This document shows positions 54,380 through 62,668 of a DNA stretch of 64,000 nucleotides, piece after piece. The translations under genes were made by a program, and so were the position numbers. Position 1 is the stretch's first letter. Every line of letters begins with the position of its first letter. This DNA is from Pannonibacter sp051860505. GTDB taxonomy: Bacteria > Pseudomonadota > Alphaproteobacteria > Rhizobiales > Stappiaceae. Location: positions 1-64,000 of the forward strand of contig NZ_JBHYDX010000008.1 of NCBI RefSeq assembly GCF_051860505.1, read 5' to 3'. The notes under the pieces were generated by a model. That model searched no databases. It worked only from the letters and a program-made list of their open reading frames with translations, and was not told the DNA's origin.

Positions 54380-54907
54380 TCAATTGGTCTTGCCGGATCC
54401 GGACAGCCCCCGATGCTGAAACCCGTCCGCCAGAACGGGCCGCTTGGAGGAGAGGTTGCGGGAGTTGACGCCCATCCAGCCAATCTCGCCGGAGAGCCGT
54501 CCGTATTCGATCTTCGGGCAGCGGTTCATGATGACCGTCAGACCCGCTGCTTCGGCTGTGGCGGCAGCTTCCTCATGCTCGACGCCGAGCTGCATCCAGA
54601 TGACCTTTGGCAGTTCCGGAAGGCCAAGTGCCTCGTCGACGATGCCCGGCACCGCATCGGAGGCGCGGAAGATGTCGACCATGTCAACGGGCACGGGGAT
54701 ATCAGACAGGCGGCCATGCACCGGCCGACCAAGCAGCTCCTTGCCGGCAAGGCCCGGATTGACCGGCCAGACCTCGAAGCCCTTGGCGATCAGATATTTG
54801 GTGACAAAGAACGACGGCCGCACCTCGTTGGCGCTCGCCCCGATGATGGCAATGGAACGGGTTTCGGACAGGACGCGCCGGATCAGGTCATCGGTGTAAT
54901 CGGGCAT
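54380..54907 (-). CDS. CoA-binding domain protein (YccU-like)
   Basis: A 175-residue Rossmann-fold protein of the succinyl-CoA-synthetase-like CoA-binding family. Features are SIAIIGASANEVRPSFFVTKYL at the start, VWPVNPGLAGKELLGRPVH, and VIWMQLGVEHEEAAATAEAAG followed by NRCPKIEYGRL. Similar proteins often sit beside sulfur-metabolism genes; metY is about 1.4 kb away. Its start lies four bases after the stop of the enoyl-CoA hydratase gene, so both are on one transcript. Its ligand and role are not established. Confidence 0.85.
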   Translation of the reverse strand: MPDYTDDLIRRVLSETRSIAIIGASANEVRPSFFVTKYLIAKGFEVWPVNPGLAGKELLGRPVHGRLSDIPVPVDMVDIFRASDAVPGIVDEALGLPELPKVIWMQLGVEHEEAAATAEAAGLTVIMNRCPKIEYGRLSGEIGWMGVNSRNLSSKRPVLADGFQHRGLSGSGKTN

Positions 54908-54911
54908 CGCC

Positions 54912-55742
54912 TCACTCTCCCCGCCACGCGGGCGCGCGCTTCTGCAGGAAGGCGTTGATGCCCTCCTCGGCGTCGCGGGCGAGCATGTTCTCCACCATCA
55001 CCGAGGCGGCATAGTCATAGGCCTCGCCAAGCGGCATCTCGATCTGGCGGTAGAAGGCCTCCTTGCCGATCTTCAGCGTCAGCGGCGACTTCGACGCGAT
55101 CACCTCGGCGTATTTCTGCACCACCTGTTCCAGATAGTCGGCCGGAATGATGCGGTTGATCAGGCCAAAGGACTTGGCGGTCGAGGCATCGATGGATTCG
55201 CCTGTCAGCAGCATTTCCATCGCCTGCTTTGGAGACGCGTTGCGGCTGACGGCCACCATCGGCGTGGAGCAGAACAGGCCGATATTGACGCCCGGCGTGC
55301 AGAAGGTGGCGGTGTCGGTGGCCAGCGCCAGGTCGCAGGAGGCAACCAGCTGGCAGCCGGCGGCGGTGGCGACGCCCGTCACCACGGCAATCACCGGCTT
55401 GGGCAGGCGGACGATCTGCTGCATCAGGTCCGAGCACTGGCGCATGATCGCCTCGTAGGTCGCCCGGCCCCGGTCGCTTTCGGCGCGCGCTGCGGTCAGT
55501 TCCTTGAGGTCATGCCCGGCGCAGAACACCTTGCCCTCGGCGCCAAGCAGGATCACCCGCACCGCCGGGTCCAGTTCGGCGAGGGTCAGCTCGGCAGCAA
55601 GCGCGCTCATCATCTCCCGCGACAGCGCGTTCATCTTCTCCGGCCGCTGCAGCACCAGGCGCAGCACGCCATTGTGCAGCAGCTTGCCGATGAGCGGGCG
55701 GGCGGACTGATCGGCTGCGATCTCAGGGCTTGACGGGGACAT
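54912..55742 (-). CDS. Enoyl-CoA hydratase/isomerase family protein
   Basis: A 276-residue crotonase-fold enzyme. Oxyanion-hole segments are FCAGHDLKEL and GVATAAGCQLVASCDLA. The usual catalytic glutamates at the hydratase positions are not obvious: the region reads FCTPGVNIGLFCSTPMVAVSR, as in the ECHDC3-like subgroup, so activity may differ from a true hydratase. The ATG lies just downstream of a 12-base inverted repeat whose right arm contains the ribosome-binding GGAG. It is cotranscribed with the CoA-binding protein gene. Confidence 0.87.
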   Translation of the reverse strand: MSPSSPEIAADQSARPLIGKLLHNGVLRLVLQRPEKMNALSREMMSALAAELTLAELDPAVRVILLGAEGKVFCAGHDLKELTAARAESDRGRATYEAIMRQCSDLMQQIVRLPKPVIAVVTGVATAAGCQLVASCDLALATDTATFCTPGVNIGLFCSTPMVAVSRNASPKQAMEMLLTGESIDASTAKSFGLINRIIPADYLEQVVQKYAEVIASKSPLTLKIGKEAFYRQIEMPLGEAYDYAASVMVENMLARDAEEGINAFLQKRAPAWRGE

Positions 55743-55747
55743 GCGGC

Positions 55748-55802
55748 GCTCCGGTCTGGAAATTCATTTTGATGGTTGTACCCCAGACCGGAGCCCGTGC
55801 AA
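55748..55802 (-). promoter_or_regulatory. Candidate promoter with 12-bp inverted-repeat operator
   Basis: On the minus strand TTGCAC (55797-55802) and TACAAC (55775-55780) are 16 bases apart. GCTCCGGTCTGG (55748-55759) and CCAGACCGGAGC (55783-55794) form perfect 12-base inverted arms 23 bases apart, one in the promoter spacer and one covering the ribosome-binding site of the enoyl-CoA hydratase gene. Confidence 0.5.
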
Positions 55803-55823
55803 GTCAGGCGTTCGGCGGTGGCT

Positions 55824-56798
55824 TTATTGCGCCGGCTTTGCCGCAAGCCAGGGGGCTTCGGCGCTCCAGAAGATGATGTTCACGCCGAGATAGTCGCTGG
55901 CGAAACTCTCGAACTCGGCCCGGGTGAAGCGCTGCTTCGTCTCCGGGTTGATATAGGCGAGCGTCGGCTCCTGGATCGCCATGGCCACCAGCGGCAGCTT
56001 GCCCCGGTAGGAATGGAAGAACGGATAGGCATTCTTCATCTGCCCCTTGCGCCAGGGCACGATGTCCGGTCCGCCGAGGCCAATGCGGTTTTCCGCCGCA
56101 AAGGCGAACACCCGCTCCATGTACTTTCGGTCGTTGTTCCATTCACAGGGCCAGAAATTGACGTATTGCACCACCGCCGAGGTGGTAAAGGCCTTGCGCG
56201 CCGCGCCCATGGTGTCGAGGGTCGCGCTGAAATAGGCGTCGCAGGAAAAACCCGTCGCCGGGTCCTTGGCGTTCACCTCGACCGCCGTCTCCGGCAGGTT
56301 CATGCCGGCGATCTCGCCATCAAATCTTTCGCCAAGAGCGATGAGCAAGGCCTGGAAGCGGGCTCTGAGCGCTGGGTTCCATTGCCGTGCGGCCCAGCCT
56401 TCCTGCACCAGGGTCTTGGCCTCAAGGTCCTGATACTGCGGCACCAGCCCGCCCTCATAGACCGGGTCAGTCAGGATATACTCCGGCAGATATCGGGCCT
56501 CGGTCGAGAAGAACCGGTCCTGGATCTGGATGAACAGCTGCTTGCCGGCTGCCTTGGCGAGCGTCAGGTCCGCTTCGATGGCGCTGAAGTCGTATTGGCC
56601 CTCGCTCGGTTCCAGCCGCCGCCAGTTGTAGATCACCTGGACGCCGGAAATCTCAGGCCGGGCGAGGAGGGCGGTCTGGCTCTCCAGTTCGCCGGCAGAC
56701 GTATAGAGATAATGCGTCAGCGGCGCGGCTCCTGCGGTCGAGGTCGCAGCCGTGAGACTGGCAAGGGCAAGGGTGAGGCAGCGGGCAAGGGAAAGCAT
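55824..56798 (-). CDS. Secreted TIM-barrel (glycoside-hydrolase-like) protein of unknown function
   Basis: A 324-residue exported protein with a clear signal peptide (hydrophobic residues 3-20, cleavage probably after AGAA at about 26). The body looks like a (beta/alpha)8 barrel of the glycoside hydrolase clan A type. It has VIYNWRRLEPSEGQYDFSAI, typical of the second strand-helix of GH5/GH42-like enzymes, and GMNLPETAVEV where the acid/base Glu would sit. I cannot name the family or substrate. The ATG at 56798 follows GGAAG and is preferred to TTG 56804. Confidence 0.7.
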   Translation of the reverse strand: MLSLARCLTLALASLTAATSTAGAAPLTHYLYTSAGELESQTALLARPEISGVQVIYNWRRLEPSEGQYDFSAIEADLTLAKAAGKQLFIQIQDRFFSTEARYLPEYILTDPVYEGGLVPQYQDLEAKTLVQEGWAARQWNPALRARFQALLIALGERFDGEIAGMNLPETAVEVNAKDPATGFSCDAYFSATLDTMGAARKAFTTSAVVQYVNFWPCEWNNDRKYMERVFAFAAENRIGLGGPDIVPWRKGQMKNAYPFFHSYRGKLPLVAMAIQEPTLAYINPETKQRFTRAEFESFASDYLGVNIIFWSAEAPWLAAKPAQ

Positions 56799-57050
56799 CG
56801 GCAAATCTTCCTGTCAAATGGGGCCGGAGGCGCGCACGCGCGCGGCTCCAGCCAGGCCTGTATGATCGGCAAATGGGATGACAGTTGGGCAGGCCGGAAA
56901 AGGGATAAATTCCAAATAAAACAATAGATTAAACTGAAAATCTGTATCATTGTCCCAGCAGCGCCGTCACTCTTGTGCCTTGATTGCCGGCGGCGGCTCG
57001 GCTTGTCTGGTGCCAAGCGCCGCGAATGCACCGGCCGGGGGGAGACAGCA

Positions 57051-57482
57051 ATGCAGCCAGTCATGAGCGTTCCGGAGGTGGAGGCCTTTCTCACCCGCGA
57101 GTTTCCGCAGATCCATCTGGATGGCCCGGTCTACCGGGTGGAGAGCCTTGAGCCTGGCGTCGCCGTGATGCGCTTTACCGCCAGCGAGCGGCACCTGCGT
57201 CCGGGCGGCACGGTGTCTGGACCGGCGATGATGGCGCTGGCCGATCTTGCCGCCTATGTGGTGATCCTTGGCCACATCGGCCCGGTGGCGCTGGCGGTGA
57301 CGACGAACCTCACCATCAATTTTCTCAGGAAGCCCGCCCCCGGCGATCTCATCGCCACCTGCCGGCTCCTGAAACTCGGCAAGCGGTTGGCTGTCGTGGA
57401 CTGCGGTATAAACGGGGAGGGCGAGGCCGAGCTCGCCGCCCACGCCACCGCCACCTATTCCGTGCCGCCGGACCGTGGCTAA
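57051..57482 (+). CDS. Hotdog-fold thioesterase (PaaI family)
   Basis: A 143-residue single-hotdog-domain protein. The PaaI/YdiI-like core is LRPGGTVSGPAMMALADLAAYVVI, where the usual catalytic HGG...E/D pattern is altered (RPGGTVSGPAMMALAD, with Asp at the base position). A second strand pair, VTTNLTINFLRKPAPGDLIATC, follows. Probable acyl-CoA thioesterase of unknown substrate. The ATG at 57051 has GGGGGGAG upstream. It is followed by a short terminator and the ribosomal-protein operon. Confidence 0.85.
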   Translation: MQPVMSVPEVEAFLTREFPQIHLDGPVYRVESLEPGVAVMRFTASERHLRPGGTVSGPAMMALADLAAYVVILGHIGPVALAVTTNLTINFLRKPAPGDLIATCRLLKLGKRLAVVDCGINGEGEAELAAHATATYSVPPDRG

Positions 57483-57487
57483 ATATA

Positions 57488-57509
57488 CGGTATTCTGTTA
57501 CCGTTTTTG
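57488..57509 (+). terminator. Short terminator hairpin after the thioesterase gene
   Basis: ACGGTA (57488-57493) pairs with TACCGT (57500-57505), followed by TTTT. The stem is only six base pairs, so it may be weak. Confidence 0.5.
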
Positions 57510-57560
57510 CAAGTCATTGATATTTATTGCTTTTATGAAATGCGTTGCAAATGTTTGATC

Positions 57561-57589
57561 TTGACGTTTTGCCGGTGACCGCGTATCAC
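57561..57589 (+). promoter_or_regulatory. Promoter of the rplM-rpsI operon
   Basis: TTGACG (57561-57566), 17-base spacer, TATCAC (57584-57589). This leaves an 85-base leader before rplM, which contains CCCCGCTC and GAGCGAGGGG able to pair. Confidence 0.6.
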
Positions 57590-57680
57590 CCCGCTCGAAC
57601 ACACGGTGTGACAGAGCGAGGGGATTCCCTGGCGCGTCCTCACCGGTCTGGTTTCACCGATCAATCATGGATCAACACAA

Positions 57681-58145
57681 ATGAAGACCTTCTCTGCCAA
57701 GCCGGCTGAGGTCGAAAAGAAGTGGATCTTGATCGACGCGGAAGGCATGGTTGTGGGCCGTCTGGCTGCCTACATCGCGAGCCACCTGCGCGGCAAGCAT
57801 CTTCCGACCTTCACGCCCCACGTCGATTGCGGCGACAACATCATCGTTGTCAACGCTGACAAGGTGGTGCTGACCGGCCGCAAGTTCGAAAACAAGAAGT
57901 ACTACTGGCACACCGGCCATCCGGGCGGCATCAAGGAGCGCACTGCGCGCAACATTCTCGAAGGCCGCTTCCCGGAGCGCGTGCTCGAGAAGGCCGTCGA
58001 GCGCATGATGCCGGGCGGCCCGCTGTCCCGTCGCCAGCTGAAGAACCTCAAGGTTTACGCTGGCCCGACCCATCCGCATGAAGCCCAGACGCCGGCCACC
58101 GTCGACGTCAAGAGCCTCAACGACAAGAACGCGAAGAGGGCTTGA
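57681..58145 (+). CDS. rplM: 50S ribosomal protein L13
   Basis: Early-assembly large-subunit ribosomal protein. It opens MKTFSAKPAEVEKKWILIDAEGMVVGRLA, and the L13 signature HTGHPGGIKERTARNILEGRFPERVLEKAVERMMP follows. The product has 154 residues, normal for alphaproteobacteria. Its stop lies two bases before the rpsI ATG, the universal rplM-rpsI pairing. Confidence 0.98.
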   Translation: MKTFSAKPAEVEKKWILIDAEGMVVGRLAAYIASHLRGKHLPTFTPHVDCGDNIIVVNADKVVLTGRKFENKKYYWHTGHPGGIKERTARNILEGRFPERVLEKAVERMMPGGPLSRRQLKNLKVYAGPTHPHEAQTPATVDVKSLNDKNAKRA

Positions 58146-58147
58146 GC

Positions 58148-58624
58148 ATGGTCGAGCTGAACTCCCTGGACCAGCTGAAGGGCGCCGTTGCAACGGCTGC
58201 CGTTGACGCTCCGGTTCACGTCCAGAAGCTGGACGCTCATGGTCGCGCCTATGCCACCGGCAAGCGCAAGAACGCGATTGCCCGCGTCTGGGTCAAGCCG
58301 GGCACTGGCAAGATCACCATCAACGACACCGAATACCAGGCGTATTTCGCCCGTCCGGTGCTGCAGATGATCCTGCGTCAGCCGGTCATGCTGACCAACC
58401 GCGACGGCCAGTACGACATCGTCGCCACCGTCGCCGGTGGTGGCCTGTCCGGCCAGGCCGGCGCCCTGCGTCACGGCATCTCCAAGGCCCTGACCTATTA
58501 CGAGCCGGAACTGCGCGCCATCCTGAAGAAGGAAGGCTTCCTCACCCGCGACAGCCGCGTGGTCGAGCGCAAGAAGTACGGCCGTGCCAAGGCACGTCGC
58601 TCGTTCCAGTTCTCCAAGCGCTGA
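58148..58624 (+). CDS. rpsI: 30S ribosomal protein S9
   Basis: Small-subunit ribosomal protein whose C-terminal tail reaches the P-site tRNA. A lineage-specific N-terminal extension (about 30 residues) precedes YATGKRKNAIARVWVKPGTGKITIN. The signature GGGLSGQAGALRHGISKAL and the basic tail KKYGRAKARRSFQFSKR are intact. The product has 158 residues. It is followed by a strong terminator. Confidence 0.98.
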   Translation: MVELNSLDQLKGAVATAAVDAPVHVQKLDAHGRAYATGKRKNAIARVWVKPGTGKITINDTEYQAYFARPVLQMILRQPVMLTNRDGQYDIVATVAGGGLSGQAGALRHGISKALTYYEPELRAILKKEGFLTRDSRVVERKKYGRAKARRSFQFSKR

Positions 58625-58650
58625 TCCCTCAGCTGCTTGTCAGACCAACG

Positions 58651-58683
58651 AAAAACCCGCCGGTGCAAGCCGGCGGGTTTTTT
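58651..58683 (+). terminator. Rho-independent terminator after rpsI
   Basis: AAAAACCCGCCGG (58651-58663) pairs perfectly with CCGGCGGGTTTTT (58670-58682) around a six-base loop and continues into T-rich sequence. The A-rich arm lets it work for minus-strand transcripts too. Confidence 0.93.
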
Positions 58684-58717
58684 GGTTTTTGGGGGAGGGG
58701 GATGGCCCACTCTCTGC

Positions 58718-58797
58718 CGTCATCCCGGCCCAGCTGAGCGCCAGCGAAGCGCCGAGCCGGGATCCAGATGATAGCCGCGCGGAGCGCGACAAGACTG
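58718..58797. repeat. Family C dispersed repeat, copy C2
   Basis: CGTCATCCCGGCCCAGCTGAG..., then GAGCCGGGATCCAGA and AGCCGCGCGGAGCGCGACAA. It matches the left 80 bases of C1 with few differences but lacks C1's right palindrome. It lies at the left edge of the restriction-modification island, 44 bases before the endonuclease gene's stop. Confidence 0.75.
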
Positions 58798-58841
58798 GTT
58801 CGAGGGGCTTGGCGAGGCGGTATCAATGATGCGTTCGCATG

Positions 58842-59858
58842 TTAAAGCTTCTTGGCCACTGGACGCTTCAACTTACGTTCGAGTTTGCTTTCAAATTCAG
58901 GCAGTGTTGTCGGTTTGCCTGCAGTAAGTCCCTTTACGGCATCCTCAAGCGTAGTATAGATTGTCTTGTGGATTTTGAGGACAGCCTTACAAGCTTGTTC
59001 AGTCTCATCGTAATCGACAACTACCCAAACTATGTCGCAGTTTGAGATATGATCTATAGGCTCCATGTCATCTAGAGCCTCCAAGAATGGTCGGTCAATT
59101 ACAACCACCATCTTCTTGCCCCAACGGCGAAGCGTTGGAACCTTTATCATTAACTGTGGCATAAGGCGTTTAGGGCCACTTGATCGGAAGTCAGGTCGGC
59201 GAGCGGCACCTGGCATGGGAACACCGTTGCCTATGAAGGTCAAAATATTGTTATGGTCCTTGGTCATTGCCCCGCCGCTAAAGTAAACAGCCTGCATTTC
59301 CACGGCGCACCACCGAGTTCCGTCATCCGGATTGACGACAACCAAGTCAATTCTGCCGACATCTTCCTGCCTGGAATCTTCGATGCCTTCGTCCTCCACC
59401 GCATACATGTCCACCTCTTTCGCATTTGGTGCGTTTTCGGCTTCCAGCGCTGAAAGGGGTCTTCTCAGAAATGGAATCTCTTTAGCGATAAGCGGGCTAT
59501 CGGAGCCAAGTAATTCCTTGCCGATGTGCTTGATAATCGTGCCGTTCTCGAGAAATCTATTCGGACAAGTAGCAGTTATAGGGCCGAATGTGATGTCATC
59601 TCCGGGGGCCTGCAATGGGTGAAAATTCCGAAGTGAACACACCCCACCAGTCTTGTTGCAGTTGATGCTTCCGCTTTGTGGGCCGAGTGCTGGCATCTGC
59701 TGGAAGTAAGGGCATGTGACAGTAGTATTTTTGGCCTGCACCAAGCGCTTGCGCTCGTCATTTGGCAGATCAATAAAGCGGTTTCCGTACAATTCAGCAA
59801 TTCCGTAGAATTGCTTCTGCTTCTCTGGTCTCCGTGAAAGCTTCTTTTTCTTTGTCAT
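58842..59858 (-). CDS. NotI-like type II restriction endonuclease
   Basis: A 338-residue nuclease matching the NotI family. NotI binds iron through four cysteines; here candidates are in TCPYF, INCNKTGGVCSL and ATCPNRFLE, the last being the conserved CPNR motif. The PD-(D/E)XK-like catalytic centre of NotI uses Asp, Glu and Gln; here RIDLVVVNP and AVEMQAVYFSGG give the matching D...E-x-Q. Recognition may be GCGGCCGC or a relative. The reading frame is AT-richer than the surrounding genome. Its start overlaps the methyltransferase stop by one base (TAATG). Confidence 0.85.
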   Translation of the reverse strand: MTKKKKLSRRPEKQKQFYGIAELYGNRFIDLPNDERKRLVQAKNTTVTCPYFQQMPALGPQSGSINCNKTGGVCSLRNFHPLQAPGDDITFGPITATCPNRFLENGTIIKHIGKELLGSDSPLIAKEIPFLRRPLSALEAENAPNAKEVDMYAVEDEGIEDSRQEDVGRIDLVVVNPDDGTRWCAVEMQAVYFSGGAMTKDHNNILTFIGNGVPMPGAARRPDFRSSGPKRLMPQLMIKVPTLRRWGKKMVVVIDRPFLEALDDMEPIDHISNCDIVWVVVDYDETEQACKAVLKIHKTIYTTLEDAVKGLTAGKPTTLPEFESKLERKLKRPVAKKL

Positions 59859-61006
59859 TAAGCGACAGCCAGCGTCGTTTCGCGTTCAGCGACAATGGTT
59901 CTATCAGATTCGAGGAGAGTTAGGGCGATTGCACGACCGAGTAGAGGCGGTACAGCATTACCCACCTGCACATACTGCTCTGTGCGGCTGCCCTTGAATT
60001 CGAAGCTATCCGGAAAAGATTGCAGCCGCGCGGCTTCGCGCACTGTAATGGCACGATCCTGATTTGGGTGGATATAAGCCCCCCAATGTACATCGCACTT
60101 GGTCAGAATAGTACACGAAAGATCTGTCTTCCGCGGCCTACCATAACGTTTTGTGTGGTCTGAGCGCTTAGCTTTCTTCATGCCAGCGGGAAGCATATCG
60201 AATGGAATGTCACGCCATGAGCCGCCTGCTGGAATATGCTTCATGCGCGCTTCATTGATTGGGGAAAGTCGTCCTGCAGCGTGGTTCGTCAAGCAGCTCG
60301 CGCCGCTTCGGAGCTCGTGCTGATAAGTGTTCATTGGCGGGCAAAGGTAATGCTTAGGCACCTCCTTGTCGCCATTCGTGAGCGGGGGAAGGTCGCTAAT
60401 TGCGTCCCAGATTGTAACAAACGGCCTTAATCCAGGACCGTGTGTCGGTTCAGGAAAGAGGATCGGCGCGCCAATACGATTGGCAATGAAAACGAGCCGT
60501 CTCCGTTCCTGCGGAATGCCATACTCCTCGGCTTTTAGAACCTTCCACCGGACCGCATATCCAAGACGGCCCATACCCTCTTCGATCTCGCGAATAATCC
60601 CACCCTCGGCGATAGAGGTTAGGCCACTCACGTTTTCCATCACCAGCCAACGTGGTCTTAGTCCTTCAACGATGCGCAAATACTCACGGAATAGACCAGC
60701 GCGCGGATCGTGGATGCCACGCCCATGATTATAGACCGAGTAGCCTTGGCAAGGCGGGCCGCCTACGAGGACATCAAGCATGCCGGGCTGCAACCTGGTA
60801 ATACCCAGCAGATCCGAAACGGAAACGTCCTGTATCTTCCCGCCGACAAAAACAGACTCAGGGTGTGTGGCTGCAAAAGTCTCTCCAGCACGCCGATCGA
60901 AATCAAGGCCACCCAGAACATGAAAGCCTGCTTGCCGGAAGCCTTCGGAAAGGCCGCCGGCGCCGCAAAACAGGTCTAAGACAGTACTGCCTTGGCTTCC
61001 CATCAT
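59858..61006 (-). CDS. C5-cytosine DNA methyltransferase (type II, partner of NotI-like nuclease)
   Basis: Methylates cytosine C5 to protect host DNA. All key motifs are present in the 382 residues: I DLFCGAGGLSEGF, IV GGPPCQGYS with catalytic Cys, VI MENV, VIII QERRRLVFIANR, IX RLQSFPDSF and X QVGNAVPPLLG. The target-recognition stretch lies at about residues 225-310. It is transcribed first, with the endonuclease downstream and overlapping by one base, so protection is made before or with cleavage. Codon use and AT content suggest horizontal acquisition. No controller protein or Vsr gene is visible. Confidence 0.93.
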   Translation of the reverse strand: MMGSQGSTVLDLFCGAGGLSEGFRQAGFHVLGGLDFDRRAGETFAATHPESVFVGGKIQDVSVSDLLGITRLQPGMLDVLVGGPPCQGYSVYNHGRGIHDPRAGLFREYLRIVEGLRPRWLVMENVSGLTSIAEGGIIREIEEGMGRLGYAVRWKVLKAEEYGIPQERRRLVFIANRIGAPILFPEPTHGPGLRPFVTIWDAISDLPPLTNGDKEVPKHYLCPPMNTYQHELRSGASCLTNHAAGRLSPINEARMKHIPAGGSWRDIPFDMLPAGMKKAKRSDHTKRYGRPRKTDLSCTILTKCDVHWGAYIHPNQDRAITVREAARLQSFPDSFEFKGSRTEQYVQVGNAVPPLLGRAIALTLLESDRTIVAERETTLAVA

Positions 61007-61027
61007 CAGTTTCTCCCCGACTCCCCT

Positions 61028-61057
61028 ACGTTCGTAATGAATACAAAACGAGAACGT
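61028..61057. promoter_or_regulatory. Inverted repeat upstream of the methyltransferase
   Basis: ACGTTC (61028-61033) and GAACGT (61052-61057) flank the likely minus-strand -10 region (TATTCAT). Since no C protein is encoded, this could be an operator for autoregulation by the methyltransferase or for a host factor. Confidence 0.35.
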
Positions 61058-61062
61058 TTAAG

Positions 61063-61200
61063 ATGTCAATCCCATCAATGCGCCTCAGAGAAGAATTTTT
61101 GCATCGATTTGTCTCCTCAAATTCCAAAGAATCATTTGAAACGCCGCTGTTAGATTGTTTGCGGCATTTGGAGCCTAAATCACCTGACAATGCAGAGAGG

Positions 61201-61203
<3 letters not shown>
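61063..61203 (+). pseudogene. Truncated ORF fragment at the right edge of the R-M island
   Basis: A plus-strand frame starts at ATG 61063 (MSIPSMRLREEFLHRFVSSN) and keeps AT-rich, coding-like composition for about 47 codons. At about 61196-61203 the composition changes abruptly to GC-rich sequence antisense to guaD, and from there the frame has no independent support. It reads like the 5' end of a gene cut off by an insertion or deletion junction. I do not recognise the protein. Confidence 0.4.
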
Positions 61204-62538
<1,335 letters not shown>

Positions 62539-62668
62539 GGTTGTCCTCACACCTCAGCCGTGGGCGCCGCGAGTGAGGCGGCGGCCAGCGGCTGAGGCAA
62601 ACCTTGAAGTTCTAGTCGGCAGGGCCGGGCGGCACAAGGGCGCCGCGCGGCAATCCCTGTGAGGTGGC

